Source: Candidatus Fischerbacteria bacterium RBG_13_37_8 (lineage in GTDB: Bacteria > Acidobacteriota > HRBIN11 > MFGW01). Taken from it: a DNA stretch of 11,697 nucleotides. The notes below the pieces were generated by a model that searched no databases, was not told the origin of the DNA, and saw only the letters and a program-made list of their open reading frames with translations. Within the stretch, counting starts at the first letter, position 1. Every line of letters starts with the position of its first letter. The stretch lies in assembly GCA_001780385.1 (NCBI GenBank), contig MFGW01000250.1, positions 21,763-33,459 of the forward strand. Direction: 5' to 3'. Both the position numbers and the translations under genes were made by a program. Below, in pieces: positions 1 to 7,755 of the stretch.

Positions 1-53
1 GATTAAATGGTAGTAAAGTCATTGCACTGATTCATCAGGATTCAATGACGTAA
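1..53 (+). CDS. possible C-terminal tail of an upstream gene (partial)
   Basis: The frame starting at base 3 is open from the left edge to a TAA at 51-53 and would encode about 16 residues ending IALIHQDSMT. The other two plus frames stop within the first 12 bases. Sixteen codons is too short to tell coding from chance, and no family is recognisable. If real, it would be the end of a gene upstream of the HD-GYP gene, 122 bases before that gene's start. Confidence 0.2.
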   Translation, partial: LNGSKVIALIHQDSMT

Positions 54-66
54 TTAGACGTAATTA
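47..66. repeat. perfect tandem repeat of a 10-bp unit, GACGTAATTA x2
   Basis: GACGTAATTA occurs at 47-56 and again at 57-66 with no gap. A 10-bp period puts both copies on the same DNA face. It lies about 110 bases upstream of the HD-GYP start codon, in a suitable place for a transcription-factor site, but no specific regulator can be named and it may be chance. Confidence 0.4.
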
Positions 67-175
67 AAGGTGATATTTAAAAGGTTTCAGGGTAGGAACA
101 GGAAAATCGTCGAGGATAGAGAGAGTTGACTGGTTTGGCGGGTGAGGATTTAACTCAAGGGGGAGTAATAGAAGC

Positions 176-1747
176 ATGCGGAAAAGCGAGATGAGAATGT
201 ATAATCAAGAATTTCAGAAGGTCATGAATGATCTTATTTTACGTCCCTCTATAGGCATAAAGGATTTATTTTTTCTGCTTGGCAGATATTTAGAGGGTAT
301 GAAGAAAATAGTGCCATGGCAGGCATTTGAAATGGATCTCCAATCTCCGGATGGAATTTGGATTACGCGAAAAAAAGGGAAAAGACCGTTAAAAGATAGC
401 GAAAAAAAGGGGGAAAAGAAAAAAAAGAATGATGAATTTCAAAAAGCAGTAAAATCGAAGAAAGAAAAAAAAGAGATACAGATTGATGTAAGTTTTGAAA
501 AAGAAAAGATACTTGACTGCACACTTTTTTTAGAGGAATCTCCCGGAAGTCATGCTTTAAAAATAGTGAACGAGATGAAGGCGGACATACAATTGCTTGT
601 AATGCAGGGGTATAAAATACTTAGCAATCAAGGAAAGGTGTTACAGCGAAACCAGCTAGCCAAATTCAGTTCAATTCTTAATTCGATGTTAGAGCCGAAG
701 GAAATTCAAAGGCAGGCAATGGAAGCGATAATAAATGTAGTGAATTCTGAAGTTGGTTCATTATTGCTGTTGGATGGAACGACAGGGGAATTAAAATTTG
801 AAGTAGCTTTAGGTGACAAGGAGGAGCAGATAAAGGAGATAACATTAAAGAAAGGGGAAGGAATAGCAGGTTGGGTTGCTCTTCATGGGAAGGCGGTGTT
901 GATTAATGATTGCAGGCATGACCGGCGGTTTGCTTCGTCAGTGGATCAGAAGATTGCATTTGCTACGAGGAATATGATATGTGTACCGGTGAAGGTAAAA
1001 AATAAAATAATAGGTGTTCTCCAGGCAATCAATAAAAAGAATAATGGTAAATTTAACAAGGATGATTTAAAATTATTAGCTTCTTTATCTGAGCAGGTGG
1101 CCATAGCGCTTGAAAATGCGCGTCTCTTTAATGAATTGCAGCAATTATTTGTTGATTCTGCGCAGGCACTCGCTGAAGCCATCGAAAAGAGGGATCCTTA
1201 TACGGGGGGACACATTTGGAGAGTAGTAAATTATTCATTAGCCATAGCCAATTATTTAGGCATGAGTCCTGAGGAGATATTTTGTTTAAAATTATCAGCG
1301 ATTCTTCATGATATTGGTAAAATTGGGATAGATGATCATATCTTAAGAAAACCTGCACCATTAGATCATAGTGAGTTTGAGATAATTCAAAAGCATCCTG
1401 CTTTAGGAGCTGAGATAATTAAGCGTATCAAAAAACTTGAGGAAATACTTCCAGGTGTACTTTATCATCATGAACGGTATGATGGCAAAGGTTATCCTTA
1501 TAAGTTGAAAGGGAAAGAAATTCCTTTGATAGCAAAGATAATTGCTATTGCAGATACATTTGATGCAATTTGTTCAAGCCGTCCTTACCGCTTAGGTCTT
1601 ACGGCACAGAAAGGCAAGCAGGAAATTCTACGCTGCAGCGGTACACAATTTGATCCTTCAGTAGTAAAAGCATTTATCAAAGCTTTTGACAGGGGAGATA
1701 TAACAGATATTATTGAAGGACGTTACTCAGCAGCTCATCAACTTTAG
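176..1747 (+). CDS. GAF domain / HD-GYP domain protein, predicted cyclic di-GMP phosphodiesterase
   Basis: Predicted cytoplasmic signalling protein of 523 residues. The HD-GYP domain (about 325-505) is intact: HD at 378-379 in LHDIGK, HHERYDGKGYP at 431-441, then DTFDAICSSRPYR and GTQFDP. Characterised HD-GYP proteins hydrolyse cyclic di-GMP to pGpG or GMP at a di- or tri-iron centre. A GAF domain (about 160-316) precedes it and probably senses a small ligand or redox signal; it joins the HD-GYP domain through a helix around ALENARLFNEL. The N-terminal 160 residues match no family I recognise and contain a charged segment at 65-100 with 16 lysines in 36 residues. There are no membrane segments or receiver domain. 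The ATG at 176 is preceded by AAGGGGGAG at 157-165, which supports this start over the internal ATGs at codons 6 and 8. The ligand and any dedicated partner are unknown. Confidence 0.92.
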   Translation: MRKSEMRMYNQEFQKVMNDLILRPSIGIKDLFFLLGRYLEGMKKIVPWQAFEMDLQSPDGIWITRKKGKRPLKDSEKKGEKKKKNDEFQKAVKSKKEKKEIQIDVSFEKEKILDCTLFLEESPGSHALKIVNEMKADIQLLVMQGYKILSNQGKVLQRNQLAKFSSILNSMLEPKEIQRQAMEAIINVVNSEVGSLLLLDGTTGELKFEVALGDKEEQIKEITLKKGEGIAGWVALHGKAVLINDCRHDRRFASSVDQKIAFATRNMICVPVKVKNKIIGVLQAINKKNNGKFNKDDLKLLASLSEQVAIALENARLFNELQQLFVDSAQALAEAIEKRDPYTGGHIWRVVNYSLAIANYLGMSPEEIFCLKLSAILHDIGKIGIDDHILRKPAPLDHSEFEIIQKHPALGAEIIKRIKKLEEILPGVLYHHERYDGKGYPYKLKGKEIPLIAKIIAIADTFDAICSSRPYRLGLTAQKGKQEILRCSGTQFDPSVVKAFIKAFDRGDITDIIEGRYSAAHQL

Positions 1748-1754
1748 AAAGTCT

Positions 1755-4229
1755 TTATTTCCGTTCCATTATATCTTCGTAGAGAGTAATTATTTCGTGG
1801 GTAGAATTTTTCATGTCAAATTTTTCATGAGCAGTCGATATTGAATTCTGCACTATTTTTTCATAATAATCCTTGTTTTCAAGGAGGAATATTACTTTTT
1901 CAGCAATAGCTTCAGAATTTAATATGGGGACGAGTATTCCATTTTCACCGTTGATTATTTCAGGCGTGGCACCATCTCTGGTAGCAATTACTGGAGTGCC
2001 TATTGCCATGGATTCTACTATGACTCTTCCAAAAGGTTCCGGCGCTGCATAGGAGGAAGACGCCATGATATGTACATCAAGGGCTTTCATGATTTCAGGA
2101 ACGTCCCGTCTGTTTCCTAAAAAATAAACATCATTTTTAAGTCCCAGTTGTTCAATCCGGCTGGTTACTGCATTAAGCAATTCCAGGTAGGGCTTAAATT
2201 CAGAATCAATCCATCCTGCAATTACAAATTTAGCGTTTGGGATTTTTTGCTTTATCAGTTTGCATGCTTCGATAAAATAAATGTGTCCCTTGCGTTTTGA
2301 TATTCTTCCCACCATTCCTATAAGAGGAATATCTGTGCTGAGATTTAATTCTTTTCTCAATTTAGTGCCGTCAATATCAGGGTGAAACATCGTGAGATCA
2401 ATGCCGTCATAAATAACGTGAAGATCACGTTCTTTCGAATTGAATTTTCTGAACATGGAAGCTGCCGCTTCCGAGATGCATATTATTTTATCTGCAAGTT
2501 TTGTAATGATATAAGGGTATGCAGTCGCAGCAATTTTTGGATGCCGGATTATTTCCCGGATGTGGTAAATACAGGGAATACCTGTTATTTTTGCTGCAAT
2601 ACCGGGAGCAATCAACGCCATGTTGTTAGAATGAATGATTTTTACTTTGTGTTTCCTTATGAGCTTAACTAATCCAATAACATTTGGCATGAGTTCAAGA
2701 ATATTTTTAGCTATGGCAAAGATATTGAGAGTCCGGTAAAAAAGACACATCCTTACATAATGAACATTTGCTCCAGCAGCAATATAATCATTGTAATAAT
2801 AACTGGTTCTCAGTTCCTTATTAAATTGACTTTTTGTAGGGAGAGCGACGAAAATTCTGTATTTATTTTTATCGAGAGCATTGATTAAATCCAGAAGACA
2901 GACATCAGCACCACTTACCCCTATGGCAGAAGAAAAAGGATTTACGTAAAGAATTGTTTTTTTCGGCTCGGTTTGAAATTGTTGCCGTGCTAATTCAGGA
3001 TGTGACTCGGATATAATTTCACGGTAGTATCGTTCGGTATTAGCGACCATAGTATGTTCGGAGAATTTATTCTGAACGGATTCTTTTGCGAGTGCGCCCA
3101 TATTTTTTTTCAGCTCCTTGTTTTTAAGCAAACTTAGAACTGCTTGTGCTAATGCTTCGGAATCCGCTGGAGGTACAAGGATACCAGTTTTACCATCTTC
3201 AATTAATTCAGGAGCACCACCTTCATTTGTTGATACCACTGGTTTTCCTGCTGCCATTGCTTCTACTATTACCCTTCCGAATGGTTCTGGCGCTGCTGCA
3301 GAAGCAGATGCCATTACGATAATATCCAGCGAAGCCATTATGTCAGGAATATCCTTGCGCACGCCGGTGAACATTACCTGCTTATAAAGACCCAGAGAAT
3401 TAATGAGTGTCTTCAGCTTATTGAGCAGTTCAGTATAAACCTGGGCATGCGATTCCACCCAGCCAATTATGTAAAATTTAGCATCAGGTATTTCCTTGAT
3501 GATTTTTGCGGCAGCTTCTATAAAATAAACATGACCCTTCCGAGGTGATATTCTCCCTACAATACCAATAAGCGGAGATGCTTCTGGAATGGTAAATTCT
3601 CTCTTCAATTTCATGCTGTCGAGTGGCTTATTAAAATGACTCAGGTCAATACCATTATACACAACTACTGCTTTATAATGCGGCACAGAATTTTCAAGAA
3701 ACATCAGGGCTACCGCTTCAGATATACAAATTATAACATCCGCTAAACGGTTAATAAGCCGCGGGTAGAGAAATCTCATGATCTTAGGCTTGCCTATTAT
3801 TTCGCGAACATGATATACACTGGGAATGCCACATATTCTCGCTGCGATGCCGCTTCCTATAATGGCGGTATTATTGGAATGAACAATGGTTACCTTTTCT
3901 CTTTTTATTATACGGATTAGATTTATTATATTGGGAATGAGAAAAAGAAGATTTTTAAGAAGAGCAAATGGATTTTTCGTCCGGTACAGGACACACATTC
4001 TCATGTGATACAGTTTCGCTCCCGATTTTTCATATTCTTCACGGTAAAAACTGTCAGTCGTTTCTTCTAAATAGCGACTTTTAATCGGAAAAGCGACAGA
4101 AACTTTATATTTATTTTTATCAAGTCCTGCTATTAAACTTAACAGGCTTTTATCAGCACCACTGACACCAATCGAAGAGGAAAATGGATTTACAAATAAA
4201 ATATGAATTTTATCTTCTTTGTTGCTCAT
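1755..4229 (-). CDS. tandem double GT4-type glycosyltransferase (two GT-B units in one chain)
   Basis: An 824-residue protein made of two full-length, colinear family-4 glycosyltransferases, roughly residues 8-405 and 424-821, each normally a whole protein. Both open with a matching ILxVNPFSSxIGVSGAD segment, share HSNN and YHxREII blocks, a G(I/M)VGRIS-RKGH segment, and the nucleotide-sugar-binding EPFGRVIVE motif (E-x7-E at 315/323 and 731/739). Nothing catalytic is obviously missing from either half, so both may be active. GT4 enzymes are retaining transferases that move a sugar from an NDP-sugar, usually to a lipid-linked or polysaccharide acceptor at the cytoplasmic face; donor and acceptor cannot be read here. 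There is no signal peptide or clear membrane span. Its ATG overlaps the rsmA stop as ATGA, with AGGA seven bases upstream, so translation is probably coupled to rsmA. The 3' end faces the HD-GYP gene with 7 bases between stops. Confidence 0.92.
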   Translation of the reverse strand: MSNKEDKIHILFVNPFSSSIGVSGADKSLLSLIAGLDKNKYKVSVAFPIKSRYLEETTDSFYREEYEKSGAKLYHMRMCVLYRTKNPFALLKNLLFLIPNIINLIRIIKREKVTIVHSNNTAIIGSGIAARICGIPSVYHVREIIGKPKIMRFLYPRLINRLADVIICISEAVALMFLENSVPHYKAVVVYNGIDLSHFNKPLDSMKLKREFTIPEASPLIGIVGRISPRKGHVYFIEAAAKIIKEIPDAKFYIIGWVESHAQVYTELLNKLKTLINSLGLYKQVMFTGVRKDIPDIMASLDIIVMASASAAAPEPFGRVIVEAMAAGKPVVSTNEGGAPELIEDGKTGILVPPADSEALAQAVLSLLKNKELKKNMGALAKESVQNKFSEHTMVANTERYYREIISESHPELARQQFQTEPKKTILYVNPFSSAIGVSGADVCLLDLINALDKNKYRIFVALPTKSQFNKELRTSYYYNDYIAAGANVHYVRMCLFYRTLNIFAIAKNILELMPNVIGLVKLIRKHKVKIIHSNNMALIAPGIAAKITGIPCIYHIREIIRHPKIAATAYPYIITKLADKIICISEAAASMFRKFNSKERDLHVIYDGIDLTMFHPDIDGTKLRKELNLSTDIPLIGMVGRISKRKGHIYFIEACKLIKQKIPNAKFVIAGWIDSEFKPYLELLNAVTSRIEQLGLKNDVYFLGNRRDVPEIMKALDVHIMASSSYAAPEPFGRVIVESMAIGTPVIATRDGATPEIINGENGILVPILNSEAIAEKVIFLLENKDYYEKIVQNSISTAHEKFDMKNSTHEIITLYEDIMERK

Positions 4230-5062
4230 AAAGATTCCTGTTTATCAAGGTGCTTGAATAAAGTCCAGAATTCTGCCAACGTTAGTTGCTCAGCCCTGAT
4301 ATTAGTTTTAATATTCAGGTCAGTCAAAATTCCTAAAAGCTTATTTTTTAATGCTGCTGATTTCTTTCCGCCATAAGAAACCTGGAGGCTTTTTAACAGC
4401 GTTTTTCTTCTGTGTGCAAAACAATGAATGAGAAATTCTTCAAAAGAAGGTATTGCATTATTTTGAACCGGTATAGTCAATTTATCTCTAACTGTTAGTT
4501 TTATGACTGTTGCGTCAACTTTTGGCACGGGATAAAACATATTCTTTTTTACATCAAAACTAAATTTTCGCTCAAAATACAGCTCTGCTATTACACTCAA
4601 TTTACCATAATCTTTATTATGAGGAGATGCGATGAGTCGCGCAGCAAATTCTTTCTGCAACATTAGTAACGCTTGGTGGAAAAAAGGTTTTTCGTGTATG
4701 AGCCATTCTATCAACGGACTGGTAATGCTGAATGGAATATTTCCAATTATTTTTGTAACGCTCTCTGTTTGATTGCCCTGATGTGTCAGAGCAGAAATAG
4801 ATTGGGTAAGAATATCGTCATTAATAATAACAAGATTTTGCTCTGAAGCAAATTTTTCCCTCAGCAATTGTACGAGATACGGATCTATTTCGACTGCAAT
4901 GATACGAGCGCCTGTTTTCAACAGATGTCTTGTTAGAGCTCCTTTCCCGGGTCCAATTTCAATGACAGTATCTCCTGCGCGAATAGCAGCAGTCTGCGCA
5001 ATCCTTCGTGCAATCCTGGTGCTTATTAAGAAATTTTGACCTAATCGGCGTTTGTTCATCAT
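4226..5062 (-). CDS. rsmA: 16S rRNA dimethyladenosine transferase RsmA (KsgA)
   Basis: Methylates two adjacent adenosines in the 3'-terminal helix 45 of 16S rRNA with S-adenosylmethionine, a late step in 30S assembly. Visible features from the chosen start: NKRRLGQNFL near the N terminus, SAM motif I EIGPGKG at 35-41, VEIDPY, DDIL, the catalytic-pocket motif as GNIPFS (N108-I-P-F111, where most bacteria have NLPY), and FAHRRK at 215-220. At 278 residues it matches the family (E. coli 273). The frame is open further upstream to 5191, but that extension of 43 residues lies partly in purH and is foreign to the family. The start is ATG 5060-5062 or the adjacent ATG 5057-5059; neither has a clear Shine-Dalgarno, and a GTG at 5096-5098 has one only a single base away. 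It follows purH by 64 bases and is probably cotranscribed with it. Confidence 0.93.
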   Translation of the reverse strand: MMNKRRLGQNFLISTRIARRIAQTAAIRAGDTVIEIGPGKGALTRHLLKTGARIIAVEIDPYLVQLLREKFASEQNLVIINDDILTQSISALTHQGNQTESVTKIIGNIPFSITSPLIEWLIHEKPFFHQALLMLQKEFAARLIASPHNKDYGKLSVIAELYFERKFSFDVKKNMFYPVPKVDATVIKLTVRDKLTIPVQNNAIPSFEEFLIHCFAHRRKTLLKSLQVSYGGKKSAALKNKLLGILTDLNIKTNIRAEQLTLAEFWTLFKHLDKQESL

Positions 5063-5126
5063 GTTGGAATAGCAGTAAGTTATAGCAATGTCGGGCACAC
5101 CTTTTGCAAAAAATAATGCGGTCTTA

Positions 5127-6653
5127 TCAATGCTTGAAGTGCCGGACTCCTGTGAATACCATGGCAATATTTTGACGATCCGCTTCCTCAATTACTTCCT
5201 GGTCTCTTATTGAACCACCAGGTTGAATGATAGCGGTCGCTCCTGCCTTAGCGATTTCTTCAACATTGTCTTTAAAAGGAAAGAATGCATCAGAAGCAAT
5301 CACGCTATCTTTTAGCGAGGAGCGTGCCTTAGATTTAGCCAACCTGACAGAATCTACACGACTCATTTGCCCAGCCCCAATTCCAATAGTGTTATGATCC
5401 GTTGTAAAAACTATAGCATTTGACTTGACATGCTTCACTACAGTCCAGGCAAAGGTAAGCGCTTTTCTTTCATAATCATTGGGCTGCCTCTTTGTTACTA
5501 TGTTCCATTCCTTGCTGAGCAGATTATCATAATCCTGAAGCAATATTCCACCTTTTATGCGTCTAAGATCCCATTCCCGTGCCGGTAATTTTTCAGAATC
5601 CAACAGCAGGATGCGTAGATTTTTCTTTGACTTCAGAAGCGTCAGCGCCTCTTCGCTATATGATGGAGCTATTAAACATTCGACAAAAAGACAGGAGACC
5701 TCCTGCGCTGTTGCTTCATCAACTTCACAGTTGAATGCTACTATGCTGCCAAAAGCAGCTTCTGGATCCGTTTCCCGCGCGATCTTAAATGAAGTTAGTG
5801 CATTATCTGACCACGCAGCTCCACAAGGATTTGTGTGCTTGATTATTGCACAGGCATGCCCCGTTAAATCACCTACTATGTCAAAAGCAGCCTGAACATC
5901 TATATAATTATTGAATGACATTTCTTTTCCATGAAGCTGCTCAGCAGAAAGTATCCCCTTTTCCCATAATGATATATCCTTGTAAGCACAAGCACGCTGA
6001 TGCGGATTCTCACCATATCTAAGCTCCGCTTCTTTTTTCAATGGCAACGTTAAATATAAAGGCATCTGCTCACTCTCCTGTAAAAAATAATTGCTGATAA
6101 GAGCATCATAATATGAAGAAAATTGAAAAGCTTTTCCTGCAAGATTCTGCTTGTATCCAAGAGGTATCTCTTTTCCCTCCTTGATAAAATCAATAATGGC
6201 AGGATAATCTTCCGGCTGTATCAGTATGGTTATATTATTATAATTCTTAGCTGAAGCACGGATCAGAGCAGAACCACCAATATCTATCCACTCAACCGCT
6301 TCCTCTATGGGCAGGTCTCCCTTTATCACCTTCTCTTCAAAAGGATATAAATTCACCACCACCATATCAAATTTTGGGATCTTGTATTGCTCAATATCTT
6401 TCTGGTGCTGCTCTTTATTCGAATCAGCTAAAATTCCGGCAAAAACCATCGGATGCAATGTTTTTACACGTCCCTGGAGCATGTTGCTGAAACCTGTGAT
6501 TTCCTCGAGCTCTCTTACCCTTATTCCATTATTCTTTAAAAAAGCTGCGGTTCCTCCAGATGCCCATATCTCAACGCCTTTCTCCATAAGCGCCTGACAT
6601 AATTTTTCAATATCTTTTTTATCAAAAACACTTATTAACACTCTTTTAATCAT
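5127..6653 (-). CDS. purH: bifunctional AICAR formyltransferase / IMP cyclohydrolase PurH
   Basis: Catalyses the last two steps of de novo IMP synthesis in the cytosol: 10-formyl-tetrahydrofolate formylates AICAR, then FAICAR cyclises to IMP. The N-terminal MGS-like cyclohydrolase domain (about 1-150) has SGGTAAFL, GRVKTLHP (K64), NLYPF, IDIGG and SAKNY. The C-terminal formyltransferase domain has RYGENPHQ (212-219), the catalytic KHTNPCG (K272-H273), GSIVAFN, a KSNAIVF block, GAGQMSRVDS, SDAFFPF, QPGGSIRD and the terminal TGVRHFKH. At 508 residues the length is normal. The frame runs upstream to 6707, but the ATG at 6651-6653 is chosen because AGGAG lies 10 bases before it and MIKRVLISVFDK is the usual start. 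One small oddity is HPMVFAGIL where HPxxHxGIL is commoner. It ends in tandem stops TGATAA and leads into rsmA. Confidence 0.97.
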   Translation of the reverse strand: MIKRVLISVFDKKDIEKLCQALMEKGVEIWASGGTAAFLKNNGIRVRELEEITGFSNMLQGRVKTLHPMVFAGILADSNKEQHQKDIEQYKIPKFDMVVVNLYPFEEKVIKGDLPIEEAVEWIDIGGSALIRASAKNYNNITILIQPEDYPAIIDFIKEGKEIPLGYKQNLAGKAFQFSSYYDALISNYFLQESEQMPLYLTLPLKKEAELRYGENPHQRACAYKDISLWEKGILSAEQLHGKEMSFNNYIDVQAAFDIVGDLTGHACAIIKHTNPCGAAWSDNALTSFKIARETDPEAAFGSIVAFNCEVDEATAQEVSCLFVECLIAPSYSEEALTLLKSKKNLRILLLDSEKLPAREWDLRRIKGGILLQDYDNLLSKEWNIVTKRQPNDYERKALTFAWTVVKHVKSNAIVFTTDHNTIGIGAGQMSRVDSVRLAKSKARSSLKDSVIASDAFFPFKDNVEEIAKAGATAIIQPGGSIRDQEVIEEADRQNIAMVFTGVRHFKH

Positions 6654-6663
6654 TACGCTTACA

Positions 6664-6668
6664 CTCCT
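6664..6668 (-). promoter_or_regulatory. ribosome-binding site that fixes the purH start
   Basis: AGGAG on the minus strand ends 10 bases before the ATG at 6651-6653. It lies inside the longer open frame, which argues against the upstream ATG at 6707. Confidence 0.7.
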
Positions 6669-6742
6669 GCTATTTATTTTTCCTCGCGTCTTGATTCGTA
6701 ATGGCATATGGAAAAATTACAAATCTTGCCGCAGAATTCATC

Positions 6743-6751
6743 ATTATACCA
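6743..6751 (-). promoter_or_regulatory. extended -10 promoter candidate for the purH operon
   Basis: The minus strand reads TGGTATAAT, a perfect sigma-70-type -10 hexamer with the TGn extension. Extended -10 promoters often manage with a poor -35, and the bases 17 upstream (TTTCCC) are indeed poor. A start near 6736 would give a leader of about 83 bases. It lies between the stop of the upstream lipoprotein gene and purH, so purH, rsmA and the glycosyltransferase could be transcribed independently of the lipoprotein. Confidence 0.5.
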
Positions 6752-6784
6752 GATAAAAGCTCAAGGGGAAACAAGAACTTTTTT

Positions 6785-7273
6785 TTATTGCGAGGGAAGC
6801 AGTTGCTTTATTATATCTTCGAAAAATACTTTTCCGCGAATACCTGCTATTTGCGTATGAAATACTTTATCAGAATTATAAATGTAGGTCATGGGATAAT
6901 AAATAACTCCAAAAGCATCTTCTGTTTTTCCATCATCAATTATGATTGGGTATTTCACTATATTTTTTTTGAGAAATGCCTGCACTTTGGAAGGCGATTC
7001 AGCGGTAACTCCCAGTATAAGCAGCCCTTTTTCCTTGTAGTCCTCATACAGTTCATTAAAATAAGGAATTTCTTCCTTGCATGGTCCACACCATGTAGTC
7101 CAAAAATTTATTATCAATACTCGGAATGAATAATCATTAAGACCTTTCTCTTCACCCTGGTACTCCCTTATTTTTAAAGGAGGCAACTGCTTCGGACCGG
7201 GAGGCGCCTCTCGCAAACAACTAACCATCATCAAAATGCCAACACAAATTATGCTGATTAAATATTTCTTCAT
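6785..7273 (-). CDS. TlpA/ResA-like thioredoxin-fold lipoprotein
   Basis: A 162-residue exported thiol-disulfide oxidoreductase. From the ATG at 7271-7273 the protein has KK, a hydrophobic stretch and a lipobox-like MVSC with C19, so it should be lipid-anchored outside the cytoplasmic membrane. The thioredoxin core has INFWTTWCGPC (W61, C62, C65), IPYFNELYEDY, a central ILGVTAES strand and the cis-proline loop as YYPMTY with P127. TlpA/ResA proteins usually reduce apocytochrome or other extracytoplasmic disulfides; a role in maturing CxxCH proteins such as the chemoreceptor at 8636-10762 is only inference. The frame is open upstream to 7360, but that extension places the signal sequence internally and is rejected. 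No Shine-Dalgarno precedes the chosen start. TTGACA lies upstream, but its spacing to AT-rich -10-like sequence is long. It is followed by purH after a promoter-containing gap. Confidence 0.85.
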   Translation of the reverse strand: MKKYLISIICVGILMMVSCLREAPPGPKQLPPLKIREYQGEEKGLNDYSFRVLIINFWTTWCGPCKEEIPYFNELYEDYKEKGLLILGVTAESPSKVQAFLKKNIVKYPIIIDDGKTEDAFGVIYYPMTYIYNSDKVFHTQIAGIRGKVFFEDIIKQLLPSQ

Positions 7274-7461
7274 TATACTATAGAATAAGCCTTTCAAATA
7301 TTTTGTCAATTTTGAGCTCTTTGTCATCGTGAGTTTGCTGGAAACAAACGTAACAATCATAGCACATTGTCATTATGAGTTCTGCGGAGTGTCAGGAATT
7401 ATTACCTGCTGCTGGCATCACACACAGATTTTGCTGAAATTCCCCCGGGGTCCTTTGAAAT

Positions 7462-7476
7462 GCAGTGCTGCACTGC
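7462..7476. repeat. 15-bp palindrome in a divergent intergenic region
   Basis: GCAGTGC-T-GCACTGC has perfect 7-bp arms around one T, with AAA on the left and TTT on the right one mismatch further out. It lies between the lipoprotein gene (-) and tRNA-Thr (+), upstream of both, so a terminator role for either is unlikely. It may be an operator or one copy of a dispersed palindromic repeat. Confidence 0.55.
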
Positions 7477-7505
7477 TTTGAGGGAGTGTCTAATGTTAGG
7501 GTCCG

Positions 7506-7514
7506 CCCCCCCCC
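7506..7514. repeat. C9 homopolymer tract
   Basis: Nine consecutive C in GTCCG-C9-G, about 40 bases upstream of the tRNA gene. It stands out in an AT-rich window and is a plausible slippage or assembly-error site. No coding frame depends on it. Confidence 0.6.
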
Positions 7515-7516
7515 GC

Positions 7517-7550
7517 TTGAAAAAAAAGAGAAAATGATATACAGTATCAT
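7517..7550 (+). promoter_or_regulatory. weak promoter-like region and inverted repeat before tRNA-Thr
   Basis: TTGAAA at 7517-7522 and TATACA at 7538-7543 are separated by 15 bases, shorter than the usual 17. The second lies in a perfect inverted repeat ATGATA-TACAG-TATCAT (7534-7550) that ends five bases before the tRNA. Either element may be chance; the tRNA must have a promoter on this side unless it is read from further upstream. Confidence 0.25.
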
Positions 7551-7555
7551 GGTGA

Positions 7556-7630
7556 GCCGGCGTAGCTCAGTGGCAGAGCAGCTGATTCGTAATCAGCAGG
7601 TCATGGGTTCAAGTCCCATTGCCGGCTCCA
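7556..7630 (+). tRNA. tRNA-Thr (anticodon CGT)
   Basis: The 75 bases fold as a complete cloverleaf. The acceptor GCCGGCG pairs with TGCCGGC with a G-T wobble at the last pair. The D arm is GCTC/GAGC. The anticodon stem GCTGA/TCAGC encloses the loop TTCGTAA, which gives anticodon CGT and reads ACG. The T arm is ATGGG-TTCAAGT-CCCAT. The discriminator is T and CCA is encoded. No second copy of its 3' end is visible in the window, so there is no sign of an integrated element here. A short T5 follows, but no strong terminator hairpin. Confidence 0.96.
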
Positions 7631-7755
7631 GTGCTTTTTAGAGGATCTGATCTGTCGCTGACCTGCCTTCGGATAAGAAATAACAATGCATAACGACTAC
7701 TATTATAACATTCATGCTGGCCTTATTCTGCCCACAGCTCACTGATCACTGTTCA

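Noticed and set aside
126..154. TTGACT-17-TTTAAC as HD-GYP promoter
   Set aside because: It would start transcription around 161, inside the clear Shine-Dalgarno at 157-165, so it is unlikely to be used.
3118..3387. Plus-strand frames inside the glycosyltransferase, purH and chemoreceptor genes
   Set aside because: They are antisense shadows of strongly supported genes with intact motifs.
5063..5191. N-terminal extension of RsmA by 43 residues overlapping the end of purH
   Set aside because: RsmA proteins begin a few residues before the RLGQNFL motif. The extension is partly the purH 3' end read in another frame and lacks any family similarity.
6654..6707. PurH start at the upstream ATG
   Set aside because: The Shine-Dalgarno AGGAG and the conserved MIKRVLISVFDK start both point to 6653.
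6701..7129. 142-residue plus-strand open frame
   Set aside because: It lies opposite the lipoprotein gene and part of the purH leader, has low-complexity hydrophobic composition and no recognisable family.
7274..7360. Lipoprotein start at 7360, or a promoter made of TTGACA and the TATAAT touching the ATG
   Set aside because: The longer start would bury the signal sequence. The TATAAT overlaps the start codon and lies about 26 bases from TTGACA, so it cannot drive this start.
7735..7752. CACTGATCACTG near the radC stop as a terminator
   Set aside because: It is a short near-direct repeat, not a true inverted repeat, and no T-run follows on the minus strand.
7556..7755. tRNA-Thr as an integration site with radC as mobile-element cargo
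   Set aside because: No duplicate of the tRNA 3' end, no integrase and no mobile genes are present. RadC is full length and has its own promoter.
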